NCBI GenBank assembly: GCA_949825065.1 | Contig: OX463854.1 | Span: forward strand, 11,817,112 to 11,881,111 | Direction: 5' to 3' | DNA from: Odontocerum albicorne | Taxonomy: Eukaryota > Arthropoda > Insecta > Trichoptera > Odontoceridae | Length of the DNA stretch: 64,000 nt | In this document: positions 1-9,987 of the stretch, piece after piece | Position numbering within the stretch: the first letter of the stretch is position 1 | How the letters are laid out: each line of letters begins with the position of its first letter | The notes under the pieces: generated by a model | What the model was told of the DNA's origin: nothing | The model's input: only the letters and a program-made list of their open reading frames with translations | The model's database searches: none | Made by a program: the position numbers and the translations under genes

Positions 1-125
1 TAGCAAAATATGCAAGGTAAATGTGAGTAGAAGGTGTGGAAGAAGAAGACTAAGGTCAGTATAGTTTGATCAAGTGAATGATATTTTGAAAGAAAGAAAT
101 GTATAAATTGTGTGATCTGTATTGA
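1..125 (+). pseudogene. LINE 3' coding tail, family T (5' half, interrupted)
   Basis: The plus strand reads as the C-terminal tail of a non-LTR retrotransposon: NVSRRCGRRRLRSV, a stop, then FDQVNDILKERNV. Better copies near 40.3 kb and 49.8 kb read GRPRKVWLDQVN at this place. The reading frame carries stop codons. The next part of the same tail (RCMDLEEAKYVHRDRNV) resumes at about 690, after an intervening mariner remnant. Confidence 0.7.
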
Positions 126-164
126 ATTAATTAATAAATATAGGTTTCTTGATAGCAACATACA

Positions 165-480
165 CGAAATGCACCGGCGCACAAAAGCAAGATTGTACGT
201 GATTTCTTGACCAAAAAAGTATCGATCACCAGCCGTATTACTTGGTTTAGCTCCATGTGACTTTTGGCTACTCCCGAAACTGAAATTGACGATGAAAGGA
301 AGGCGTTTCGATACGAATTCTGACATCTAGAAGGTTTCGAGCACAATTTTGGAGGCGATTTCAAAGAATGAGTATTGTATTGATTCACAAGGAGTGTAGT
401 TTAAATAAAAGGTAATGTAAACTAAAAGTAAACAATGTCTTGTATTTCATTTTCAGTCAGTCACTTTTCGCATTGGCCAG
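165..480 (+). pseudogene. Decayed mariner-type transposase C-terminus and 3' end
   Basis: In shifting plus-strand frames the sequence gives NAPAHKSKIVRDFLTKK, then LGLAPCDFWLLPKLKL and MKGRRFDTNSDI, then a stop, then an ILEAISKNEY segment. These match the second catalytic Asp neighbourhood (DNAPAH), the third catalytic Asp (APCDF) and the C-terminus of mariner-superfamily transposases. Frameshifts and stops show it is dead. The 3' non-coding part (about 400-480) closely resembles the tail near 24.65-24.76 kb, so the two are the same family. It sits between two halves of one LINE tail. Confidence 0.75.
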
Positions 481-654
481 TTAGTGTATGTACATAAAAC
501 TATACATTCGGAAATCGCGCATATATCTCAATATACTCGTAAATAGCGGAAAATACATTTAACTGAGAAGCTATCAAAAGTACTAGGCTTATCTCATGAC
601 ATCCCTCCGATCGAGATACATCCCATGAATATAGGGCGAGCCCGGCCTTGAGGG

Positions 655-790
655 TATGCGATATTTTTCAGCACACACCCTGTATTAGAAGGTGTATGGA
701 CCTAGAAGAGGCGAAATATGTGCATCGAGACAGGAACGTCTAGCGCTCTTTTTTATGCCTATCCTGACATGGAGATGGGTTGATGGTATG
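655..790 (+). pseudogene. LINE 3' tail, family T (3' half)
   Basis: The plus strand encodes RCMDLEEAKYVHRDRNV, then a stop, then a CLS-like segment and the GAT/ATGGTATGTATG-type end seen in other copies (for example near 47.45 and 49.95 kb). It continues the fragment at 1-125 if the mariner remnant between them is removed. Confidence 0.65.
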
Positions 791-881
791 TATGCATTTA
801 AAAAAAAGAAAATATGGTTTGGGTCCTTTTTGCAAATATACATCCATTAGATCTTCACCGAGAAAACAATGGAATCATTCG

Positions 882-1010
882 TATGTTAATTTAAAAAAAT
901 ACGAATTTGTATGAACTTTGACTGGCCTGTTTCTAAACCCCCTGATTGAATTGCACAACAGAAAAACGACATTTATAAGAAAATAATAATACAACAATTA
1001 TATTAATAGA
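882..1010 (+). repeat. Dispersed repeat, copy 1 of 2
   Basis: About 125 bases, including an AAATTTGTATG-like block and the motif CCTGTTTCTAAACC, recur in the same orientation at 5629-5755 with scattered substitutions and small indels. No coding potential is visible and the family is not recognised. Confidence 0.6.
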
Positions 1011-1014
1011 ATGA

Positions 1015-1090
1015 GTAGGTACAAGGGTGTGAAAGAGACAAAACAAGTGTGTCTGGTACTCTGTCCTCGCTGCCTACTCCAGCATGGAAA
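1015..1090 (+). pseudogene. Short LINE tail scrap, family T
   Basis: The bases reading GTGTCTGGTACTCTGTCCTC followed by TGCCTACTCC match the last part of family T tails. Only about 75 bases are recognisable. Confidence 0.4.
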
Positions 1091-1487
1091 TTGTCCATTT
1101 AAATAAAAATCAAGGATTTAAATGTAAAATATTCAATTTAATAAAAATTATCCATGTGAAAAAAATTCGCTAATCATTGTTACCAATTATTGATTTAATG
1201 CTAAAAAAATCCCTGAAACAAAAACTCCATATTATGAAAAAAGTCAGAAGGAAAACAGGTCATAAGGTTGTTACGAATTCACAACGTTACATAGCAACCT
1301 TTAATCTTCTATGTTTTGTTTTCTACACATATATCCTCCCTGACCTCTTTTCTTTTGAGGTAAATTTGAATATAAGAACTAACTATTTATAATTAAACAA
1401 AATTTCATTCAAATTCGCACATAGTCGACTATTTTATAACATGTATTTAAAAAAATCTGTATAACATTTTTATTTCTTAAAAAAATG
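1091..1487. other. AT-rich stretch, nothing recognised
   Basis: A 71-codon open frame at 1177-1392 is lysine-rich and matches nothing I know. I see no supported gene. Confidence 0.4.
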
Positions 1488-2112
1488 TTAGCTAAAACTT
1501 AGCTTGAATCGGGAAAACTTGTGTTATACGTGAATTTCGACATTTGAAACCCTGAAGCGTTGCCTGATTTTATTTTAAAAGCGTTTATATTCAAACATAA
1601 ATCCTTTGTGTATCAACGCATGGCCTAATTAAAAAAAAGTTAGTTAAAACTAAGTTTGAATTGGGAAAACTTGTGTTATTCGTGAATTTCAACATTTTAA
1701 ACCCTGACACGTTGTCTGATTTAATTTTAAAAGCGTTTATATTCGTACATAAATACTTTTTATATTAACGTATGACACATAATTTTATTAAAAAGTAAGT
1801 TATTTAAATATTAGGTAAAACTGAGCTTGAATCGGGAAAACTTGTGTTATTCAGGAATTTCGATATTTAAAAACCCGGGGCATTGTCAGATTTTATTTTA
1901 AAAACGTTTATATTCATACATTAATCCTTTGTATACCAACGCGTGGAATAATTTTCTTTAAAACATTTAATTAGTAAAACATTAGCTAAAAGTTAGTTTG
2001 AATCGGGAAAACTTTTGTTATTGGAGAATTTCCACATTTAAAACCCCGAGGCATTGTCTGAATTAATTTTAAAACGGTTTATATTCATACATAAATTGTT
2101 TTTATACCAACT
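1488..2112 (+). repeat. Tandem array, about 165-bp unit, nearly four copies
   Basis: Copies begin at 1488, 1640, 1811 and 1982 with TTAG(C/T)TAAAA and share GAATCGGGAAAACTT, a TTTAAAACCC-like block and GTTTATATTC. The first spacing is 152 and the next two are 171, so the first unit is shorter. The last copy is cut off at about 2112, where an antisense LINE fragment begins. No open frame runs through the units. Confidence 0.85.
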
Positions 2113-2303
2113 GTGTGTGTTTTTTTAGTTTTTGCTTCTTTTGGTATACTATATATAGTACAGTTGTTGTTTATTATGCCAAGTGCTTCGTTTACTTTTT
2201 TCCATGTCTCAATTATTATTTTAACCCACCCATCATACGTTAACATACTGCCTATATAACAGAACTCATTAAAGTGTTCCAGCTTTTCAAAGTAAACACA
2301 CAC
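2105..2303 (-). pseudogene. LINE RT fragment (family T, region after the catalytic box)
   Basis: The minus strand reads FEKLEHFNEFCYIGSMLTYDG and continues WKKVNEALGIINN. This resembles the EEFxYLGSxxxxDG...KVNGAL segment downstream of the YADD box in non-LTR retrotransposons. The same segment occurs in the decayed copies at 4.96-5.1 kb and near 10.8-10.9 kb. It is a short fragment, open by chance. Confidence 0.6.
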
Positions 2304-2319
2304 ATAAAAAAGAACAAGA

Positions 2320-2585
2320 ATCCATTACGATGTTCTTATTAAAGGTTTTTCAAGGTTGCTTTAACTGTCCCGTGATACTAAGGGCACTAAATTTACATGT
2401 CTCCAATAAATATAGTCGTGTAAGGAATCATCTTCTGTTCTATATACTTAACTTATATAACGAATATCATGGCTAAACACTTAGTCACGTGTGCTATATA
2501 TACATATATTAAACAAGCTAAGTGACACTGTTGATATATTCTCGGCACCGCCTAGCGGTATCAGAAGAATCCTGGCTGATATTCT
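2320..2585. other. Unassigned spacer
   Basis: No coding or repeat similarity is visible between the LINE fragments on either side. Confidence 0.4.
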
Positions 2586-3075
2586 TTCTTTCGAATAAGC
2601 TAACTAAACGCCGACCCAATTGCGCACTAAACTCCACCTATATAAAGCGATCGTCAGACCGCAACTGACATACGCCCTTCCGGTCTGGGGCCACGCGAAG
2701 AAAACAACGCTACATCACATTCAGATCATTCAAAACAAAGCCCTCCGCATAATTTTAAAAGCACCCTACATCGTCCGTAATTCAAGACTCCACGCAGATA
2801 CCAAACTACATACTATCCCCGAACATATGCGCGCTCTGGCCGAAAGGTTCTACAGCTCTATATCCCGTCATCCCAACCCAGTCATAAAAGCCTTAGATAA
2901 CTACAACGCGAACACCAGTTACAGACACACTCGTCCGAAATCAATATTGCGAAACATCCCCCCGACCCCCCCCTCTTTAACTCTAATCATCCCCCCAAAT
3001 GACCCTCCGATTGTCACTCTGAACACCCCATCATCGATAATTCCTCCGGCAGACAGTTTACCCCCATAGGCAACC
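2586..3075 (+). pseudogene. Jockey-like LINE, RT C-terminal fragment
   Basis: The open frame from about 2620 reads LYKAIVRPQLTYALPVWG, then IQNKALRIILKAP and PEHMRALAERFYSSISRHPN. This is the region just after the thumb of jockey-clade reverse transcriptases. It then becomes Pro/Thr-rich (PPTPPSLTLIIPPNDPPI) and stops at 3069, as in jockey ORF2 C-termini. The catalytic part and endonuclease are absent, so it is a 5'-truncated insertion. Its higher GC and clean frame suggest it is younger than most neighbours. Confidence 0.75.
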
Positions 3076-3437
3076 GCATTTCTCACCTTCAATAAACATT
3101 TTCTACACCTTAATATATTTATAAAAGTCACACACATTTCCCCACTCATTTACTTATCTACATATACTATATTCATTCTTATAATTTATTCACAATTCAT
3201 TTTTTCATTTTTTTTTTTTTTTCACCCATTCAATATAAAACAATGTGTGACGACACAAATTTATGTATATTTGTATTTAATATTATGTACATATCATCAT
3301 ATTTATATATGTATTTAATCGTTTATAATTTCTCATAATCATTCATAAAATCAAAACAATTACCACAAACCTATCCTTTCCCGATTCCCAAAAAGATCCA
3401 AAAATTTCCAATAAATATCTTAACAGTCAGAACTTAT

Positions 3438-3480
3438 CCGATGAAGGAGTAGGGTGTCCTACCATCGGACCGAAACTCCG
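3438..3480 (+). other. Stem-loop followed by CGAAACTCCG
   Basis: CCGATG pairs with CATCGG, and the nested GTAGG pairs with CCTAC around a GTGT loop. ACCGAAACTCC follows immediately. This kind of hairpin plus CGAAAC end occurs at the 3' ends of several arthropod retroelements. It may be the 3' end of the jockey-like insertion, or a relative of the palindromic repeats at 6.65-7.08 kb. Confidence 0.4.
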
Positions 3481-3617
3481 AACAAGCTATCTATCACTTG
3501 TATGAGAAATCCGTGCAAAGTGGATTAAAAAAAACATTAAAACAAATAACCACAATTCTTTCGGGAAGTTTCGATTTCGCTACAATTATTTTGAAATTTG
3601 TTGCTAGGCATCTCTGT

Positions 3618-3867
3618 GATGACCTCAAAGGTCTTATTGGTAAGACACTTGTCTCCCAACTTGGAGGTTGTGGATTCAATTTCCATTGGAATCCATTCCC
3701 GTTAGAATCCAGATTTTTTTTAAAAAACAATTCCAGTTGTTTTCCACTTAAGATCTCTTAAACATCTTTTTAGTTTGTTGGAAGATATTGCCACATGGTA
3801 ATAAGCCCGCCAGGTTGTACTGTATATAACAAAACTGTAATATATGATAATAATACAATACAATATC
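3618..3867 (+). repeat. tRNA-derived SINE, family A, near full length
   Basis: The head reads GATGACCTC...GGTCTTATTGGTAAGAC, an A-box-like segment. It is followed by a B-box-like GTGGATTCAATTTCC, an internal TCCAGATTTTTTT tract, GTTGGAAGATATTGCC and the tail GCCAGGTTGTACTGTATATA with a TACAATACAATAT end. This copy shows the whole layout of the family: tRNA-like head, body, short A/T-rich tail. Confidence 0.8.
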
Positions 3868-4545
3868 TTGTTCAGTTTACTTATCATACCCCTCAAATCG
3901 TTTTCATTTTCGGCATGCGCTACCATATCATGTCTATTTATTTTAAATAGGTTTCATTATTATGTAGATGAAATTTTATTGGAAGATTTAACCATACTAC
4001 TCCAAGTTTTAAATGGAACACTTTATATAAATGTCTAGATATCACAATCAGCACTGCTTGTATTAAATAAAGGGGATGATTTTTTTTTAAAACACTGTAG
4101 CTTTATTGATCTGTACCCTTAAAATAATTGATTTAAAGAAAAAAAAACGCAAAGAGTCAATGTTTTGGAAGCTTCCACTTGGGCATATGAGTAAACGACT
4201 GATGCGAATATAGGACGCGTAATGAGAATTTGTTGAGGGATGATAACTTGGTATTTAAATATGTGACTATGAATGTTTCAGATAAGAGTTTTAGTATTAA
4301 GGATAAATACATATATGACATTTTTATTAAGGAATAATACCACTTTATCACAGATCTTGCCAAGTCAAGTTTTTTTTTATATCTACAAAATTGTGGGGGT
4401 TTTGCAATATTATGTACTTGTACTTGAATGTCATCGGAACTCGATTTTTTGCTGGTTCGTTCCTACCCTTACACTGAATTAACCCAGCTAGAACAAGTTC
4501 AACAAGATAAAATATTTCACTTGAGGATTGCATTCCCTATATAAT
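3868..4545. other. AT-rich stretch, nothing recognised
   Basis: Several short open frames (60-69 codons) occur on both strands and overlap each other. None resembles a known family. Confidence 0.4.
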
Positions 4546-4690
4546 AAATAGAAGAGCAAAACTGGCGTGGAGTTCCTTTGGACGATTGAACTACGTTATC
4601 AAGTGCAATCTTCCAATCTGCCTCAAACTGAAGGTATTTAACCAATGCATCTTACCAGTAAAAACATATGAATGTGAAACTATACTCATT
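4546..4690 (+). pseudogene. RTE-type LINE fragment
   Basis: The plus strand reads AKLAWSSFGRLNYVIKCNL, then PICLKLKVFNQCILPVKTYECET. The nearby larger RTE copy has KLAWSSFRRLNNILKSNLP and KVYIQCILPVLTYGCETW at this place. It is a fragment of the region after the RT palm. Confidence 0.75.
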
Positions 4691-4789
4691 CTTATTTCCT
4701 TAAGTTCGTCTTACAAAAATAATTTCATACAAAGGGCTCCCATATTTTTTAGATTCTCTCAAACCAGATGATAGTCCACAACAGTATTC

Positions 4790-5330
4790 TTGTTCAAACC
4801 TTGATGTGTGGGAGTGAAACGGGGAAATGGAAAAAATATTGAAAGAAAGCCGAATAAATATTATACATATGCGTGCTGATGAGTGCAAAAAGTTGTGAAA
4901 GGAAAGTAAATGTGAAATATGGGTAAACAATGAATATTGTAGCAAGTTGAGGAATTCCGCTGTTTTCGTAATATTTTATCAGACGATGGAAGTGTTAAAA
5001 GGGATATAAAACGATGTGTAGCGATAGGAAACAAAGTTAATGGAGCACTGAAATATATACACTCAAAACGGACGTTACCAAAATCTGCTAAGATGTTGGT
5101 CTAAAATAGTATTTTGGTACCATATTTGATGTATGTGGACCATTGAGAAGAATATATGGGGTGACAATGTATGATGGAAATCGGAATGACTTGATTAAGA
5201 ATGAATGTGAACTTATGATCAGCCATAAGTTCACATTCATTCTTAATTAAGTGAAATCAAGACGCCCACTCTGACCTAGTTTGGGCATATAAAACGAATG
5301 AATGAAGAAATATTAACAAAAAAATATACA
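4790..5330 (+). pseudogene. LINE, family T, RT C-terminal half with tail
   Basis: Fragments in several frames recall DDGSVKRDI and NKVNGALKYIHS, then LRRIYGVTMYDGNRND and NECEL, and finally NEEILTKKIYS. These match the order seen on the minus strand of the copy at 10.3-11.8 kb. Many stops are present. It contains the perfect hairpin at 5195-5246 and runs straight into a transposase fragment at 5322. Confidence 0.6.
5195..5246. repeat. Perfect 23-bp inverted repeat, 6-nt loop
   Basis: The arm 5195-5217 (ending GTGAACTTATG) is exactly reverse-complementary to 5224-5246. The left arm is ordinary LINE coding sequence (NECEL region). The right arm looks like a local templated copy of it. Confidence 0.9.
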
Positions 5331-5430
5331 GTGTATTTGATATTTTGTCGTAATTCATCAATGGTTTCAGGTTTTTTAGCATAAACTTTATTCTTGAAAA
5401 ATCCCCAAAAGAAAAAGTCTACTACCGCGT
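5322..5430 (-). pseudogene. Mariner-superfamily transposase C-terminal fragment
   Basis: The minus strand reads VVDFFFWGFFKNKVYAKKP and ETIDELRQNIKYTV without a stop. The third catalytic Asp followed by FFxWGxxKxKVY, then ELRxxI, is typical of the invertebrate mariner-superfamily transposases that carry DFFLWGYLK. Related remnants are at 41.4 kb and 61.6-61.9 kb. Confidence 0.7.
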
Positions 5431-5628
5431 TTTTGTACTTCCAGTAGCACTTCAAAATAAACTTTCTTTGCTCAAAACTTAGTCTGGTTTCAGACTTTAT
5501 TTCTTAACGGTTAAATCTAAAACAAAAAAAAATCAGCAAATTACCAGATATTAAATTGTGGATACATTTTTTGTGACCCCTGTATATATATATTTGATGC
5601 TCATTGAATACACAAGAGTTAGTTTATA

Positions 5629-5755
5629 TGTTAATTAAAAAAATACAAATTTGTATGGCCTTTGACTGACCTGTTTCTAAACCTCCCCACTGAATAGAAA
5701 AGCGACAGAACCATTTATTTGAGGAATAATAATACAACAATTAAATTAATAGCAC
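5629..5755 (+). repeat. Dispersed repeat, copy 2 of 2
   Basis: It matches 882-1010 in the same orientation, including the AATAATAATACAACAATTA stretch. The identity of the element is unknown. Confidence 0.6.
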
Positions 5756-6654
5756 TCCTTTCAACGACAACAAAACAAAAGTATCCAAGTCCCTTAGCAA
5801 CATGAACTATAGTCCGTTAAATATTGCATACAATTGTATACTTTTAAGTTAGGCGCCGGCTGGATTAAGCAACGTCCAATTTGTTTCACACGTTAACATT
5901 TAGGTTTGTCTGAATCCCGAATAGTCGTCCTTGCAGTCAACTGACACTTGATAAATATATTTAATATTATTCTTATATGATAGAAATGCCACGTAGAATA
6001 AAACAGTCCCTTTTCACTTGAGCCGTTCAGTTTTATATGTGATGTTTGTAATTTTTTGGGACTGAATTATTTAGGGTGAGGTAGTCGGATTTTCTATTAT
6101 TTTCTATAGACTAAATTAGTTACCAGAAATCGAAACCTTGCCAATAGGTTCGTTTTAATTTCTTATTTTTTTCGGTGCCTACAAAAACTGTTCCTTTTTG
6201 AAATATTTAAAAGATTGCTTACTTTTATAAATGCTTTCAGAAACTGGATCGAGATAAAAAAAAAGCAAAAAAAATAATTTTCTCTCGTTATTTTTTTTCA
6301 TATTTTGTGAAGTTCTACTGATAGCTTATTTCAAATGCTTATTTTGTTATCAACAAGATCGTCAAAGGGCTTCAATTGTTTTGATGAGTTTAGCTTTAAA
6401 TTATGGGAAAACTATTTGGATAAAAACGTTTTTAACAAGATCGATGTGTTTTTTGTTAAAAATGTCTTTAAACGGTCTTAAGTCCACATTACTTCTTAAC
6501 GGAATTCTTTTAGTAAAATATACAACTCTTCATTTTTTATTCCAATTTCTATAAAATAAATAAAGAACGTGATCATTTATATAAATTTTGTAAAAAAGAC
6601 ACTTATTTTGAATTTCAGAATATTTTTCATCACTTTAAGTGTTTAAAATGCATT
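5756..6654. other. AT-rich stretch, nothing recognised
   Basis: Many poly(T) and poly(A) runs are present. I see no open frame or repeat family I can name. Confidence 0.4.
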
Positions 6655-7081
6655 ATTTTTTGTAATTTGTTTTATCAAACACTGTTTATTCCACTTTTTG
6701 TAATGGTATAACCCTACCGGTTTCAAGGCTTTCACCTTATCATCAGGGAAGCACAAACAAGACTAGATGAAAGCCTTGAAACCGGTAGGGTTATACCGTT
6801 ACAAAAAGTGGAATAAACAGTGTGATAAAACAAATTACAATGTCTATAAACCTCCACAACGTTAATGCCTTCACTATGAATAAAACATTAATTTTTTATT
6901 TATTAAAATGACAAGTATATGTTGTATAATAAGTACACATTTATATTATTTAAAGTTAAGGCATTAACATTGTGGAGGTTTAAAGACATTGTAATTTGTT
7001 TTTATCAAACACTGTTTATTCCACTTTTTGTAACGGTATAACCCTACCGGTTTCAAGGCTTTCAACTCATCATCAGGGGAG
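6655..7081. repeat. Three alternating copies of a Penelope-like terminal repeat
   Basis: Copy one (minus orientation) is 6655-6745, copy two (plus) is about 6765-6868, and copy three (minus) is 6959-7081. Neighbouring copies form long inverted repeats. Read in its own sense, each has GAAACCGGTAGGGTTATACC, then AAAAAGTGGAATAAACAGTG and ATAAAACAAATTACAATG. Copies two and three continue to AAACCTCCACAA. Copies one and three begin with CCTGATGAT, a short stem-loop and CCTTGAAACC. The layout resembles the terminal repeats of Penelope-like retroelements, but no Penelope coding sequence is present. Related pieces lie at 32.09 kb and 59.28 kb. Confidence 0.7.
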
Positions 7082-7100
7082 AATAAACAAGTATTGTATA

Positions 7101-7571
7101 GAAATTCAAAATATTTATGATGCAAACACATCTCACTTTAAATTTGTAATCGGAGATTTCAACGCAAGAATCGGTGGTCTCCACAAAGATGACGAATCAG
7201 TGGGAAAATTTGGGATAGGCACCCGAGATGACAGAGGAAACAGGCTTGTGGAGTTTGCTCAAAGCAATTCACTTTGTTTTATGAATTCATTTTTCAAAAA
7301 GAAAGACTCTAGAAAATGGACATAGAAAAGCCCAACAGGCAACATGAGTGAAATCGACTACATCCTGGCAAACAAAAGATTTACTGTCCAAAACTACACT
7401 GTTCTCAACAGCTTTAAAACAGGCAGCGATTATCGCCTAATAAGAGTCAAAATAAGGATTAACACCAAAACTGAACGTCTCAAAATGGTTAAGAAAAAGG
7501 AGAAAAAGATGATAGACAATGATCTACTTGCTAAAAATAAAAATGGATTTCAACTAGACCTTAAAAATTGA
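7101..7571 (+). pseudogene. RTE endonuclease domain, partial
   Basis: The frame reads FKFVIGDFNARIGG, RDDRGNRLVEFAQSN, SEIDYILANKRF and FKTGSDYRLIRVKI. GDFN, the SEIDYI block and the SDxR block are the conserved endonuclease motifs, with SDY in place of the usual SDH. An in-frame TAG at 7323-7325 falls where Trp is expected (RKWT*KSP). A TGA ends the frame at 7571. The first third of the domain is missing. Confidence 0.8.
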
Positions 7572-7708
7572 TTTGAAATCCTCAGCAAACTAGAGCTTTC
7601 GATTACAATATAATCAATAGCAGAACAAATAGTACAGAGTGCAATAACTACGGCGGCTCATACATTAGATCTTATGAAACATTAGATCTTATGAAACAAT
7701 GAAGAAAA

Positions 7709-8329
7709 ATGATATCTACACAACTCGCTTCTACATCACCATCTTTCTCAGAGATCAATAGAATGCTACGCAAAAATATTCGTAAAGATATCCGCAAATA
7801 TAATACAAAAATGGTTCCAACGACGATTGAGAATAGAAGAAGTCTCAAAAAGCTGAAGCAAAATGTGTCTTTGGAAAAACGCCACATCATTGCACGTAAA
7901 CTTTCTGATAATACCGTAACTAAACAACGAGACGTTATCCTGAAGAGAGCGGAAGAATTTTATAGAGAACTATATGCCGATACAGATACGGTAAATGTAC
8001 CTGATACAAGCACAAATCTGGAAACAACTGAGGGTGAAACTATCCCAATGATCTTACCAGGAGAAATCAGATACGCAATCAACGGAATGAAATCCGGTAA
8101 GGCCACGGGTACCGACGGTTTGTCCATTGATGTCCTTAAACAAACTGGTCGAGAAGTGGATACCATCTTATCAACACTTTTCAACAAGTGCCTCCAAGAA
8201 AAAGACATTCCAGAAGATTGGAAATCTGCAACAGTAATACTTCTCCATAAGAAAGGCAATCAAGAGGATCTTACAACCGTCCAATTAGCACGCTACCTAC
8301 TCTTTACAAACATTTTACCAAGATCTTAA
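7709..8329 (+). pseudogene. RTE reverse transcriptase, N-terminal part
   Basis: The 206-codon frame contains a linker (EFYRELYADT), then NGMKSGKATGTDGLSIDVLK, the classic RT motif 0-1 region. It then has LFNKCLQEKDIPEDWKSAT and VILLHKKGN. The frame shifts near 8310. Shifted frames continue with EQAGFRKGFSTMDHIQVL (about 8355-8420) and GLRQGDTISPKLF (about 8645-8680), so the sequence is continuous across the break. The last two catalytic Asp residues are in the next fragment. Confidence 0.8.
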
Positions 8330-8735
8330 CTAACCGACTCTCGAGTACTTTTGACACGAACCAACCACGAGAACAAGCTGGATTCAGGAAGGGTTTCAGT
8401 ACCATGGATCATATTCAGGTGCTGCGGGAAATAATAGAACGAAGTGAGGAATACGAGCTCCCTCTGTACCTAGCCTTTGTGCTTTGAAAAGGCATGACTC
8501 AGTCAAAAAAGCAGTCATACTAGAAGCTCTAAATACATAAGGCATTGATAGAGCATACATTCAGTTGTTCAATAACATATATAAGGATGCAACAGTAAAA
8601 ATACATCTCCACGAATCCTCAAAAATCTTCTAAATTGGAAAGGGGCTTCGTCAAGGAGATACTATTTCCCCAAAATTATTCATAGCTACACTTAAATACA
8701 TCTTTAATAAACTAGAATGGGACAATAAAGGCCTG

Positions 8736-9533
8736 GTGATTGATAGAAAATACCTGAGCCATTTGAGATTTGCAGACGATATCGTTATGTTCTCACAAAA
8801 CCCGAATGATCTTCAGCACCAACTGCAAGAATTGGCAGAGGTCAGTAAAGAAGTTGGTTTAAAAATGAATATGTCAAAAACCAAATATATGATGAACAGC
8901 TTCGCTACTCCAAAACCAATAAACGTGGATGGAAAGCCGCTAGAACTTGTCCAGGAATATGTGTATCTGGGCCAACTTATTTCTTTTGTAGGTGGCATAT
9001 CGGAGGAAATAGCACGAAGAATAAAACTAGCGTGGAGCTCATTTAGACGTTTGAACAACATCTTAAAAAGTAATCTCCCAATATCCTTGAAGCGAAAAGT
9101 CTACATCCAATGTATTCTCCCAGTACTTACGTATGGCTGCGAGACATGGACGCTCACAGTAAAGAGCACACAAAAGCTCCAGACCGCACAAAGGGGCATG
9201 GAGAGATGCATGTTGGTATATACTAAAAGAGACCGTAAACGAAACACCTGGATTCGCAATATAACAAAGGTAGAAGACGTTATAAAGGTGTGCAAAATAA
9301 TGAAATGGCAATGGGCAGGACACGTAGCAAGAATGTCAGAGTCCCGATGGGCATCCGAAATAATTCAATGGTATCCAAGAGGCATAAAGAGGCCCAGAAG
9401 AAGACCGAAGGTACGCTGGATAGATGAAATCAGGAAGCATGGCAGCATCACATGGCATCAACGAGCAAAAAACCGAACTATTTGGAGTCAATTTGGGAAG
9501 ACCTTCATCCAGCAGTGGAACGACCACGGTTGA
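8736..9533 (+). pseudogene. RTE reverse transcriptase, catalytic box to C-terminus
   Basis: This 265-codon frame opens with HLRFADDIVMFSQNP, whose FADD (codons at 8769-8780) is the RT catalytic box. It continues through GLKMNMSKTKYMM, VYLGQLIS, KLAWSSFRRLNN and LPVLTYGCETWTLT to KWQWAGHVARM and RPRRRPKVRWIDEI, ending HG-stop. The C-terminal half is free of lesions. With its neighbours it would form one RT of ordinary length, but three or more upstream breaks prevent that. Confidence 0.85.
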
Positions 9534-9552
9534 CAATGATGATGACGATACA

Positions 9553-9987
9553 GTGTTTTATAAACGCAAATTATAATTATATGTTACATAATATATGAAA
9601 AGCACGGCAATAAAAAATCAGGAATCTTTCAAATTATATGGGTTCAGGTTTAATATCCGTCATTTTTTTACGACTCTTTACCGATACCTTACGATACTTT
9701 TTACCGATACCTTTTTAAAAAAAATTCATTACCTTGATAAGTTGTGAGACCTAATTACGAGTAGACACTATGTGACCTTTGGCGTGCATATATTAGGAGA
9801 AATTAACAGCCTATCCCAGAACTTTTTCCATGCGTACGAGTTTATATCAAAAACATTTTATATTTAAGATGTAAGGAATGTTGATAAAATTCCCTAGCTG
9901 ATGTCTCTGGCGAAGATTAATCGAAAAACCCATGCCCGACATGTATTATTCTCTGCAGCTTAATTTTTCATATTTATTTTATCAGGT
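9553..9987. other. AT-rich stretch, nothing recognised
   Basis: TTTACCGATACCTTT is repeated locally near 9680-9720. No gene or known element is visible. Confidence 0.4.

Larger units (their letters stand above)
7083..9552 (+). mobile_element. RTE-type LINE, nearly complete EN-RT, 5' truncated
   Basis: A single LINE covers most of an apurinic-type endonuclease and a reverse transcriptase, interrupted by point stops and frameshifts. It begins inside the endonuclease domain directly at the end of the palindromic repeat. It ends just after the stop codon at 9533 with a very short 3' end rich in GATGAT. A tiny 3' region with a simple tandem tail is characteristic of the RTE clade. A fragment of the same family is at 4.55 kb. 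Confidence 0.85.

Noticed and set aside
131..388. An 85-codon minus-strand frame
   Set aside because: It is the antisense of the mariner remnant, whose motifs are on the plus strand.
6655..7081. Claim of an active hammerhead ribozyme
   Set aside because: Stem I pairing was not found and an extra base follows CTGATGA, so only a resemblance is reported.
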